DNA from: Amphritea atlantica
GTDB lineage: Bacteria; Pseudomonadota; Gammaproteobacteria; Pseudomonadales; Balneatricaceae
Length of the DNA: 37,537 nucleotides
Direction of reading: 5' to 3'
NCBI RefSeq assembly: GCF_900111095.1
Contig: NZ_FOGB01000023.1
Coordinates: forward strand, 1 to 37,537
Part shown: positions 1 to 8,730 of the stretch, piece after piece
Numbering within the stretch: position 1 is the stretch's first letter
Layout: the number at the start of each line of letters is the position of its first letter
Notes under the pieces: generated by a model
What the model was told of the DNA's origin: nothing
Database searches by the model: none
The model's input: only the letters and a program-made list of their open reading frames with translations
Made by a program: the position numbers and the translations under genes

Positions 1-22
1 TAACCAACTGAGCTAAAGGCCC
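1..22 (-). tRNA. tRNA 5' end, partial (probably tRNA-Ile2/Met type, CAU anticodon)
   Basis: Read on the minus strand, bases 22 to 1 give a seven-base acceptor strand (GGGCCTT), the invariant TA at positions 8-9, a D-stem GCTC and a D-loop AGTTGGTTA, which is the canonical start of a bacterial tRNA. The anticodon lies outside the window, so identity is not visible. In Pseudomonas a CAU-anticodon tRNA with a nearly identical 5' end follows rpoD, so tRNA-Ile2 (often annotated tRNA-Met) is the best guess; this part is inference from synteny. Confidence 0.8.
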
Positions 23-68
23 CCATGTGAAAACTTAATTCCCTGGTTGAAGCGGGAATAAAAGTAGC

Positions 69-113
69 TCTCTGGGAGAGGACGCCCATAATACCACAGG
101 ATATTATGGGCGC
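69..113 (-). terminator. two hairpins between rpoD and the tRNA, possible terminator
   Basis: An 11-bp perfect inverted repeat (CGCCCATAATA at 84-94, its complement at 103-113, 8-base loop) is followed in the rpoD direction by a second small hairpin (77-81 with 69-73, GAGAG/CTCTC) and then ACTTTT. Neither has a long uridine run, so termination is uncertain. The pair could instead be an RNA-processing site between the rpoD message and the co-oriented tRNA. Confidence 0.45.
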
Positions 114-134
114 AACGGTCTGATTTAAAAGATT

Positions 135-1949
<1,815 letters not shown>

Positions 1950-1993
1950 AATTGCCCTTCAGTGATGACAAAAGTGAAAAAAATTAGCCCGAC

Positions 1994-1999
1994 ATTATA
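1994..1999 (-). promoter_or_regulatory. candidate rpoD-proximal promoter -10 box
   Basis: On the minus strand a perfect TATAAT lies 45 bases upstream of the rpoD start, inside the 217-bp dnaG-rpoD gap. No good -35 hexamer is seen 16-18 bases upstream, so it may be weak, activated, or used by another sigma factor. An internal promoter before rpoD is known in E. coli (a heat-shock promoter lies inside dnaG there); the assignment here is inference. Further upstream the gap contains a small dyad TCTATT-AA-AATAGA and an adjacent direct repeat of GCTCTGTA. Confidence 0.4.
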
Positions 2000-2166
2000 G
2001 CGATTGCGGGGTATAAATTCTACAGACCGAGTAGGGTTATAGGGATATTTCATCTATTAAAATAGACTATTTTTCAATGCGCTGTGCAGAAAAATGAAAA
2101 CCGGGCCTTAGTTTGCTCTGTAGCTCTGTAAATGGGGGTGGTTTACGGAATTTCAATGCAGTCTGG

Positions 2167-4089
2167 TTATTTTTCAGGCGCTTTTCTTAACCGGCTTCCC
2201 GCCTGCTTCATGATCAGGGTGTTGAGACGCTGTTTATCTTCGCTGCTCAGGTGTGGCTGGGATTTGAGTTGCAGAATCTCTCTGTCGAGATGGCGTTCCT
2301 GCAGGCGATTGAGGCAGTCACTTAAAACTTGCTGAGCATTGCTGGCGTCAATGATGGGCGTCTGATGGGCGATCTCATTCAGCTGTCGAATCAGGGGCTT
2401 CAGGTGCTCATGTTCTTGCCAGTCAACCGCCAGAATGCCAGGAGTGACACCGGGGTTCTCCTGCAGATAACGGTTGAGTTGATAGAGAAGTTTCTCTGCT
2501 TCCTCCTGACTGGCGCTCAGTATCTCAAGGTCGCCGCAATGATCTGCCAGGGTGGGCAGGTGCAGCAGAATGGATACGGCCGTGCTGGCGGGATTGAAGT
2601 GAACCGCAGAGCCGCCCGGCGGGGCGGGGCGAAACTTTTTGCCGCCTTTGGTGAACTCTTTTCCCGGTTTTTTATCGGACCTGTAATCGCTCTGCTCCGG
2701 CTGGTAGTCAAAGTATCCGTCATCGGGGTAGTCTGGCTCGCCCTGATAATAATCTGGCTCCGGCGTGGCGTGAGCGTGGGTGGTTTCCTGCAGGTTGTTG
2801 ACGCTAATCAGCTGTTCAAGACTGAGTCCGGTCAGCTCGGAAATTTTCTCCTGCATCATCTGTTTAAGAATGCCCGGTTGCATCTGGTCAATCAGAGGCA
2901 GGGCCTGATTACTGAAGCGGGCGCGTCCGTCCAGGGAGCTCATATCCGCACCCTCTTCCAGTGTTTTAAAGAAGAAATCAGAGAGAGGCAGTGACTCGTT
3001 GAGTCGCTGTTCAAAGGCGTCGCAGCCCTCCTGTCTTACCAGGCTGTCGGGGTCTTCTCCCTCGGGCAGGAAGAGAAAGCGCGCCTGCTTACCATCGGTG
3101 ATAACGGGCATCGTGGTGTCCAGTGCCCGTTTGGCTGCTTTACGGCCCGCGGCATCACCATCAAAACAGAATATAACTTCAGGTACCATCTTCAGGATGC
3201 GCTCAAGGTGTTGTGCTGTGGTTGCGGTACCCAGGGTGGCAACGGCGTAACCTATGCCGTATTGAGCTAAGCCGACAACATCCATATAGCCCTCAACAAT
3301 GATCAGACGTTCGAGGCTCTGATTGTACTTGCGGGCTTCATACAGGCCGTAAAGTTCACGGCTTTTGTGGAAGGTATCTGTTTCCGGAGAGTTCAGGTAT
3401 TTGGGTTTCTCATCCCCCAGAACCCGGCCGCCAAAGGCGATTACCCGGCCGCGCATATCCCGGATGGGGAACATGATGCGCTCACGAAAGCGGTCGTAAT
3501 AACGATCAGAATCCTCTTTATTGATCAGCATGCCTGCTTGCTCGAGTCGGAGCTTGGTCTCTTCGTCCCGGGCGAGTTTTTTTAACAGGTTGTCCCAGCC
3601 AGGCGGGGCGTAACCGATACCAAAGCGGGCGGCAAACTGTCCGGTCAGACCCCGGTTCTTCAGGTAATCTACCGCGATCTCTTTGTTGGGGTGTTCGCGT
3701 AGCTGCTGTTGGTAATATTCAGAGGCTTCCTGCAGCAGTGCATAGATATCTTTGATGCGCTGCTCGCGCTGATGGTCAACAGGGCCCTCTGCTTTGGGCA
3801 TCTCAACACCGGCCAGTTTGGCCAGCTCTTCGACCGCTTCCGGAAAGCTTAAGCGGTCATGTTCCATGAGAAAGCTGAGTGAGTTGCCGCCTGCACCGCA
3901 GCCGAAACAGTAATAGAACTGTTTTTCATTGTTAACGGTGAATGAGGGAGACTTCTCTTTATGAAACGGACAGAGTCCGGAATAATTTTTTCCGGTGCGC
4001 TTAAGCTTGACCCTGGCTTCGACGATATCGAGTACGTTGACTCGCGCCAGAAGGTCATCAATAAAACTTTGCGGTATGCGTCCGGCCAT
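2167..4089 (-). CDS. dnaG: DNA primase DnaG
   Basis: DnaG synthesises RNA primers for replication. The N-terminal CHC2 zinc ribbon is visible with ligands C40, H43, C61 and C64 (CPFH, CFGC). The catalytic core contains the TOPRIM motif IIVEGYMDVV (E266 probably catalytic) and FDGDAAG (309-315), where the acidic residues bind metal. The C-terminal third is the helicase (DnaB) interaction region. At 640 residues it is longer than E. coli DnaG (581) but similar to Pseudomonas. The extra length is partly a tyrosine- and acid-rich linker (about 437-497). The gene lies between yqeY and rpoD on the same strand, the classical macromolecular synthesis operon order that ties translation, replication and transcription initiation together. 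Confidence 0.98.
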   Translation of the reverse strand: MAGRIPQSFIDDLLARVNVLDIVEARVKLKRTGKNYSGLCPFHKEKSPSFTVNNEKQFYYCFGCGAGGNSLSFLMEHDRLSFPEAVEELAKLAGVEMPKAEGPVDHQREQRIKDIYALLQEASEYYQQQLREHPNKEIAVDYLKNRGLTGQFAARFGIGYAPPGWDNLLKKLARDEETKLRLEQAGMLINKEDSDRYYDRFRERIMFPIRDMRGRVIAFGGRVLGDEKPKYLNSPETDTFHKSRELYGLYEARKYNQSLERLIIVEGYMDVVGLAQYGIGYAVATLGTATTAQHLERILKMVPEVIFCFDGDAAGRKAAKRALDTTMPVITDGKQARFLFLPEGEDPDSLVRQEGCDAFEQRLNESLPLSDFFFKTLEEGADMSSLDGRARFSNQALPLIDQMQPGILKQMMQEKISELTGLSLEQLISVNNLQETTHAHATPEPDYYQGEPDYPDDGYFDYQPEQSDYRSDKKPGKEFTKGGKKFRPAPPGGSAVHFNPASTAVSILLHLPTLADHCGDLEILSASQEEAEKLLYQLNRYLQENPGVTPGILAVDWQEHEHLKPLIRQLNEIAHQTPIIDASNAQQVLSDCLNRLQERHLDREILQLKSQPHLSSEDKQRLNTLIMKQAGSRLRKAPEK

Positions 4090-4136
4090 AGTGTCAGACT
4101 ACCTGCTGATTGAGGGGAGGATGGTCAGCAGTTATT

Positions 4137-4586
4137 TTAACTATTCAGAGCGTTTTTGACGAGTTGGCTGATGGCGCCCATGTCTGCGCGACCCTGAACC
4201 TGTGGTTTAACCAGGGCCATGACCTTGCCCATATCCTGCATATTCTGTGCACCGGAATCGGTTACCGCCTGCGCAACAATCTCTGCAAGTTCTGCTTCAC
4301 TCAGGGGCTGAGGCAGGAACTCCTTAATCACAAGAAGTTCCTGTTGCTCAATATTGGCCAGATCATCCCGACCAGCAGTGTTAAACTGCTCGATCGAATC
4401 GCGACGCTGTTTTTGCATCTTATCCAGTATCGCGAGTACACGCGCATCATCCAGCTCAATCCGCTCATCGACTTCGATGCGTTTGAGCTCAGACAGAATC
4501 ATGCGGATAGTACCCAGGCGCTCTTTTGCTTTAGCGCGCATGGCTGCTTTCATCTCGTCACTGATGCGTTGCTTCAGTTCGGACAT
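4137..4586 (-). CDS. GatB/YqeY domain protein
   Basis: This small (149-residue) helical protein belongs to the YqeY family. It resembles the C-terminal tail domain of the GatB subunit of tRNA-dependent amidotransferase. The MSELKQRISDEMKAAMRAK start, RLGTIRMILSELKRIEVDER and the C-terminal GKVMALVKPQVQGRADMG are typical of the family. The GatB resemblance suggests tRNA binding, but the cellular role of free YqeY is not established. It sits between rpsU and dnaG, with gaps of 45 and 47 bp, an arrangement also known in Pseudomonas, so it is almost certainly co-transcribed with them. Confidence 0.9.
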   Translation of the reverse strand: MSELKQRISDEMKAAMRAKAKERLGTIRMILSELKRIEVDERIELDDARVLAILDKMQKQRRDSIEQFNTAGRDDLANIEQQELLVIKEFLPQPLSEAELAEIVAQAVTDSGAQNMQDMGKVMALVKPQVQGRADMGAISQLVKNALNS

Positions 4587-4631
4587 ACCGCTCTCCTGGC
4601 TGTATTGGCTGTTTAATGCGGGGTGAAGATC

Positions 4632-4847
4632 TTAGTACAGACGAACGCGACGCTGGTTTTCGCGCTGAACTTTCTTCAGGTGACGCTTAACAGCAGCAGC
4701 AGCCTTACGCTTACGGATTGAAGTTGGCTTTTCGTAGAATTCACGACGACGCACTTCAGCCAGTACACCGGCTTTTTCGCAAGAACGTTTGAAACGACGC
4801 AGAGCTACGTCAAATGGCTCGTTTTCTTTAACTTTAACTGCTGGCAT
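4632..4847 (-). CDS. rpsU: 30S ribosomal protein S21
   Basis: S21 is a very basic 71-residue protein of the small ribosomal subunit that helps base pairing between the anti-Shine-Dalgarno end of 16S rRNA and mRNA. The sequence shows [38 protein letters not shown] and a lysine/arginine-rich tail, all characteristic, at the usual length. It is the first gene of the rpsU-yqeY-dnaG-rpoD operon and has a well-formed sigma-70 promoter about 80 bases upstream. The 220-bp gap to divergent tsaD holds control elements for both directions. Confidence 0.98.
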   Translation of the reverse strand: MPAVKVKENEPFDVALRRFKRSCEKAGVLAEVRRREFYEKPTSIRKRKAAAAVKRHLKKVQRENQRRVRLY

Positions 4848-4926
4848 ATAAATACCTTACCTTTCCTGTAGAAATTTAATGTCTGTTCCGCTGAGTTTAA
4901 GACACAGCTGGCCAATAAGGGCCGGT

Positions 4927-4955
4927 ATTTTATTCTTATGATCCGGCAGTGTAAA
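4927..4955 (-). promoter_or_regulatory. sigma-70 promoter for the rpsU operon
   Basis: On the minus strand a -35 box TTTACA (4955-4950) and a -10 box TAAAAT (4932-4927) are separated by exactly 17 bases, pointing at rpsU. A start near 4920 would leave a leader of about 73 bases. Just downstream the leader contains a small GGCC/GGCC hairpin. No comparably good promoter was found for tsaD in the same gap. Confidence 0.65.
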
Positions 4956-5067
4956 GCCTAAATACGATGAAATGATTGTTAAAATGGATGATAATGGCGC
5001 CCTGTGAGTCGTCCTGCGGCTTTGCGTGCAGCAATTTATTTATGATGATGAGTGAGAACCTTTAACA

Positions 5068-6117
5068 ATGCGTGTGCTTGGAATCGAAACCTCCTGCGAT
5101 GAAACCGGTGTGGCTATCTATGATAGTGAGGCAGGCCTGCTGGGCGATGCGCTCTATAGCCAGGTTGCAATGCATGCAGAATATGGCGGTGTTGTGCCAG
5201 AGCTGGCCTCCCGCGATCATGTTCGCAAGTTGTTGCCACTGGTGAAAGAGGTTCTGGCTCAGGCTGATACCCGGCCGGAACAGCTCGATGCGGTTGCTTA
5301 TACGGCTGGGCCTGGGTTGATTGGGGCATTAATGGTTGGAGCATCTACCGGTCGGGCGATGGCGCTGGGCTGGGGGATTCCTGCTATCGGTGTGCACCAT
5401 ATGGAAGGACATCTGTTGGCGCCGATGCTGGAGCCACAGCCTCCGGCGTTCCCGTTTGTTGCGCTGCTGGTGTCTGGCGGCCATACACAACTGGTTCAGG
5501 TTGATGCAATTGGTGAGTATACCCTGCTGGGTGAATCACTGGATGATGCTGCCGGTGAAGCATTTGATAAAGCGGCCAAGATGCTGGGGCTGGATTACCC
5601 CGGCGGACCACAGGTGGCGCGTTTGGCTGAAATGGGGGATCGTAAACGGTTTCGTTTTCCGCGACCGATGACCGACCGCCCGGGACTTGACTTTAGTTTC
5701 AGCGGTTTGAAAACCTTTACCCTGAATACATCCAACGATCTCCGGGTTGATGGTGAGCTGGGTGATAAAGATCGCCGTGATATTGCTGCAGCCTTTGAAG
5801 AGGCGGTGGTTGAAACCCTGGCGATTAAGTGTCGCCGGGCACTCCAGCAAACCGGTTTTAAACAGTTGGTGATTGCCGGAGGGGTCAGCGCCAATCAGCG
5901 TCTGCGCGACCGCCTTGAGCTGATGGTGAAAAAAGAGTGGGCTCAGCTGTTTTATGCCCGGCCACAGTTTTGTACTGATAATGGTGCAATGATCGCCTAT
6001 GCCGGTTGTCAGCGTCTGCTGGCAGGACAGCAGAGCGATCTCTCAATTCAGTGCGTTCCCCGCTGGCCGCTGGATACGCTGGAGCCGATACAGCGCCGCG
6101 GTGCTGATGTTAAGTGA
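5068..6117 (+). CDS. tsaD: tRNA N6-adenosine threonylcarbamoyltransferase TsaD
   Basis: TsaD transfers the threonylcarbamoyl group to A37 of tRNAs reading ANN codons, acting with TsaB and TsaE, and is essential in most bacteria. The ASKHA fold is evident from [11 protein letters not shown] at the N-terminus. The metal-binding HHMEGH (110-115) supplies H111 and H115. [20 protein letters not shown] and [12 protein letters not shown] are also present. Length (349) is slightly above E. coli TsaD (337). It is transcribed alone, divergently from rpsU and converging on plsY, with 16 bp between the tsaD and plsY stops. The start ATG gives [10 protein letters not shown], as usual. Confidence 0.98.
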   Translation: MRVLGIETSCDETGVAIYDSEAGLLGDALYSQVAMHAEYGGVVPELASRDHVRKLLPLVKEVLAQADTRPEQLDAVAYTAGPGLIGALMVGASTGRAMALGWGIPAIGVHHMEGHLLAPMLEPQPPAFPFVALLVSGGHTQLVQVDAIGEYTLLGESLDDAAGEAFDKAAKMLGLDYPGGPQVARLAEMGDRKRFRFPRPMTDRPGLDFSFSGLKTFTLNTSNDLRVDGELGDKDRRDIAAAFEEAVVETLAIKCRRALQQTGFKQLVIAGGVSANQRLRDRLELMVKKEWAQLFYARPQFCTDNGAMIAYAGCQRLLAGQQSDLSIQCVPRWPLDTLEPIQRRGADVK

Positions 6118-6133
6118 ATTACTGAGATCCCGG

Positions 6134-6724
6134 TCAGAGCCGGCTTTCCCGGCGGTTGAGCAGGTTACGTATATTCTGATGGTGAGTTGCCAGAATCAGG
6201 CTGCTCATAATAATGATGGGCAGCAGTAATTGTGGCGCCAGAAACCAGCTAAACAGCGGGCTTAACAGCGACATGCTGACTGCTGCCAGCGATGAGATGC
6301 GCCGAATTGCTATCACTGTAAGCCATACAGAGCACTGGGCAAGGGCCAGACGATAGTCGAGAAACAGGCAACTGCCGATCATAGTGGCAACCCCTTTTCC
6401 GCCCCTGAATCGTAAGAAAACCGACCATACATGGCCGATCAGGGCTGAAATTCCCACCAACGCCTGGTCGAACTGACTGAGGCCTGCCCATAGTGCGATG
6501 GACACCGCCAGCATGCCTTTACTCAGGTCTCCGGTCAGTGTCAGGAGGGCGGCCGGGCGGTTTCCGGTGCGCAACACATTGGTTGCGCCGGGATTTCCCG
6601 AGCCCAGTTGACGAGGGTCTCCGATCCCCATAAAGTGGCAAATCAGCACGGCAAAGGGAATTGAGCCCAGCAGATAGCCGACCAGCATAATGGTCAGCGT
6701 TGTGACGGCATCTGCTTCGATCAT
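6134..6724 (-). CDS. plsY: glycerol-3-phosphate acyltransferase PlsY
   Basis: PlsY is an inner-membrane enzyme that acylates glycerol-3-phosphate from acyl-phosphate to make lysophosphatidic acid, the first step of phospholipid synthesis. The protein (196 residues) is strongly hydrophobic with several membrane segments. It carries the conserved loops SGNPGATNVLRTGN (42-55) and RFRGGKGVATMIG (105-117), which form the phosphate-binding active site, plus GHVWSVFLRF. The start MIEADAVTTLTIMLVGYLLGS places the first membrane span directly after the N-terminus. It converges with tsaD, and is divergent from the following small gene. PlsX, its usual partner enzyme, is not in the window. Confidence 0.96.
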   Translation of the reverse strand: MIEADAVTTLTIMLVGYLLGSIPFAVLICHFMGIGDPRQLGSGNPGATNVLRTGNRPAALLTLTGDLSKGMLAVSIALWAGLSQFDQALVGISALIGHVWSVFLRFRGGKGVATMIGSCLFLDYRLALAQCSVWLTVIAIRRISSLAAVSMSLLSPLFSWFLAPQLLLPIIIMSSLILATHHQNIRNLLNRRESRL

Positions 6725-6822
6725 ATTCCGTTTCCGCTGTTGCTATAGAAAGTAAACTATTTTTTATAGCGCACTTCAGCGTTGGATGAAAGCTGAAACC
6801 GGTGCGACAGGGAGGTTCAGGG

Positions 6823-7137
6823 ATGAAGAGATGGATAGTGTTAGTACTGATATTGCAGGCAAACGTTTGTTTCGCAGGACTGCGAATGGAGGATGGCAGT
6901 CTGATCCATGCGGGTGATAATATCGAAAGTCTTTATGCCCATTGGGGCAAAGAGCAGCAGCGTCTGACCAGTAAGGAGACCTGTAATCATATTATTCAGC
7001 TGAAGCGTAAGTATTGTTCTACCCGGCGTTATATCTGGCAGCGTAATGGCCGTTATATGCTGGTGCAGGTTTCCGGGCGTATGATAATTAAAACAGGTTG
7101 GACGCGTTCTAAAAGATCGCTAACGGAGCCCTTTTAA
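6823..7137 (+). CDS. small exported protein, possibly DUF2845-like
   Basis: This 104-residue protein starts at an ATG preceded by GGAGG at good spacing; an in-frame GTG seven codons upstream is less likely. The N-terminus MKRWIVLVLILQANVCFA is a clear signal peptide, probably cleaved after FA, so the mature protein of about 86 residues is periplasmic or outer-membrane associated. The mature part contains a possible disulphide pair (ETC, YCSTRR) and the aromatic/basic strands RRYIWQRNGRYMLVQVSG. The general layout (short exported protein, DGSLIHAGDNIESL, then a tryptophan-containing strand) recalls DUF2845 proteins, but the family cysteine motif is not obvious and the match is weak. It is isolated between plsY and folB. 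No function can be assigned. Confidence 0.7.
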   Translation: MKRWIVLVLILQANVCFAGLRMEDGSLIHAGDNIESLYAHWGKEQQRLTSKETCNHIIQLKRKYCSTRRYIWQRNGRYMLVQVSGRMIIKTGWTRSKRSLTEPF

Positions 7138-7192
7138 GCAGGTGCTTTTTAGGGCAGTCTGATGTTGATTGCAAGAGTGTAAGGGTTTTGTC

Positions 7193-7549
7193 TTGGATAT
7201 TGTGTACATTAAGGGGCTAAAGGTAGAGACCGTCATCGGAATCTATGACTGGGAGCGTGAGATTCGTCAGACGGTGTGTCTGGATCTTAAGATGGCAACA
7301 GATATTCAGCAGGCGGCAGCCTCTGAAGATATAGACAGCACCCTTAATTATAAAAGCGTTTCAGATCGCTTAATCAGCTTTATTGAAACCAGCGAGTTTC
7401 TTTTGGTAGAGACGATGGCTGAAGAGATTGCTCAGATTATTCTGAATGAGTTTGGGGTGCGTTGGCTGAAGCTGAAACTGGGGAAGCCTGGTGCAGTACC
7501 CACGGCTGAGGATGTCGGTGTAATAATTGAACGGGGAGAGCGTTTCTAA
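7193..7549 (+). CDS. folB: dihydroneopterin aldolase FolB
   Basis: FolB cleaves 7,8-dihydroneopterin to 6-hydroxymethyl-7,8-dihydropterin and glycolaldehyde in folate synthesis. The sequence DIVYIKGLKVETVIGIYDWER is the family N-terminus, and ETMAEEIAQIIL and KLKLGKPGAVPTAEDVGV follow as expected. The start appears to be TTG at 7193, giving MDIVYIKGLK, preceded by TAAGG at suitable spacing. A longer in-frame reading from 7169 adds eight residues not expected in the family. The resulting 118 residues is the standard length. Its stop TAA overlaps the folK ATG (TAATG), indicating translational coupling and placing two consecutive pathway steps together. Confidence 0.93.
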   Translation: MDIVYIKGLKVETVIGIYDWEREIRQTVCLDLKMATDIQQAAASEDIDSTLNYKSVSDRLISFIETSEFLLVETMAEEIAQIILNEFGVRWLKLKLGKPGAVPTAEDVGVIIERGERF

Positions 7550-8058
7550 TGGCTCAGGTGTATGTAAGTATCGGTAGCAATACTGATCGTGAAGTCTATA
7601 TTGGACGTTGTCTTGATGCGCTGGATGCGAACTTTGAAAAGCTGGCCCTGTCGCCGGTTTATGAAAGTGTTCCGGTCGGCTTTGACGGAGACAACTTCTA
7701 CAATCTGGTGGCGTCTTTTAAAACCGATTTGTCCGTCGGCGAGTTGAGCAAAAAACTAAAGATGATCGAAGATGATAACGGCCGTTGCCGCACATCCCCG
7801 AAATTCAGTGGCCGGACGCTGGACATCGATATTCTTACCTATGATGCCTTGATAGGTAAGATTGACGGCGTTACCCTGCCGCGGGAAGAGATTACCGAGA
7901 ATGCATTTGTACTCTGGCCATTAGCTGAACTGGCCCCTAAGGCCCGCCATCCTGTTCTGGCTGAGACCTATCAACAACTGTGGCTGGATTATGATAAAGA
8001 GAAACAATCACTGCATCCGGTGTCGTTTATCTGGCACGAGAAGGACCTTTCTGCCTGA
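7549..8058 (+). CDS. folK: 2-amino-4-hydroxy-6-hydroxymethyldihydropteridine pyrophosphokinase FolK
   Basis: This enzyme (HPPK) transfers pyrophosphate from ATP to the FolB product, forming the substrate of dihydropteroate synthase. The 169 residues include VYVSIGSNTDRE (N-terminal beta strand and turn), PVYESVPVG, NFYNLVASFKT and the signature FSGRTLDIDILTYD, whose aspartates bind the two magnesium ions. The stretch between GRCRTSP and the signature is as expected for catalytic loop 3. FolK often occurs as more than one copy in relatives, so another folK elsewhere in the genome is possible. Its start codon overlaps the folB stop. Confidence 0.95.
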   Translation: MAQVYVSIGSNTDREVYIGRCLDALDANFEKLALSPVYESVPVGFDGDNFYNLVASFKTDLSVGELSKKLKMIEDDNGRCRTSPKFSGRTLDIDILTYDALIGKIDGVTLPREEITENAFVLWPLAELAPKARHPVLAETYQQLWLDYDKEKQSLHPVSFIWHEKDLSA

Positions 8059-8096
8059 ATAACAGGCGGAATTTTAATGGCTAAAGGAGTTATACA

Positions 8097-8693
8097 ATGG
8101 GAATGGGATCACTGGTTTTTCTGGTTATCATCGTTGCGCTGGTGTTCTATGTGGTGGCGATCTACAACCGGTTGGTAACACTGAAGAACCGCTATCAGAA
8201 CAGTTTTTCACAGATTGATGTGCAGCTGAAACGCCGTTACGACCTGATTCCCAATCTGGTGGAAACGGCGAAAGCCTATCTTGAGCATGAGCGGGGGACG
8301 CTGGAAGCGGTGATCGCTGCGCGTAATGAAGCGATGGCAGGGCTTAAAGCGGCCGCCGCTGATCCGGGTAGTGCGCAGGCGCTGTCGCAGCTGGCGAAGG
8401 CTGAAGGTGGCCTGCAGGGTGCGCTGGGTAAGCTCAGCATCGTGGTAGAGGCTTATCCTGATCTGAAAGCAGACACCAATATGCGCCAGCTGAGTGAAGA
8501 GTTAACCTCGACTGAGAACCGAGTAGCCTTCTCCCGTCAGGCATTTAACGATGCGGTCACAGACTACAACAGCTACAAACAGAGCTTCCCTCCGGTGTTG
8601 CTGGCAGGCACCTTTGGCCATGTCCGGGATGCGTCTCTGCTGGAGTTTGCTGATCGGGAGCAACTGCAGGTTGCGCCCAAAGTCAGCTTTTGA
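8097..8693 (+). CDS. lemA: LemA family membrane protein
   Basis: LemA proteins are small proteins with an N-terminal membrane span followed by a long helical bundle. Residues 4-22 (SLVFLVIIVALVFYVVAIY) form the anchor, then RYQNSFSQIDVQLKRRYDLI and PNLVETAKAYLEHERGTLEA match the family core, and LSEELTSTENRVAFSRQAFN is the conserved later helix. At 198 residues it is full length. A strong AAAGGAG precedes the ATG. The function of the family is poorly defined; it is repeatedly found next to M48 metallopeptidases, as here, with a gap of only 37 bp, which suggests a joint role at the inner membrane. Confidence 0.95.
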   Translation: MGMGSLVFLVIIVALVFYVVAIYNRLVTLKNRYQNSFSQIDVQLKRRYDLIPNLVETAKAYLEHERGTLEAVIAARNEAMAGLKAAAADPGSAQALSQLAKAEGGLQGALGKLSIVVEAYPDLKADTNMRQLSEELTSTENRVAFSRQAFNDAVTDYNSYKQSFPPVLLAGTFGHVRDASLLEFADREQLQVAPKVSF

Positions 8694-8730
8694 TGTTGTC
8701 AGTTCACCGTATCTGAGATAGGGACTATCG

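Noticed and set aside
2329-2994. 221-codon open frame on the plus strand
   Set aside because: It lies wholly antisense to dnaG, has no ribosome site or recognisable domain, and follows from dnaG codon bias.
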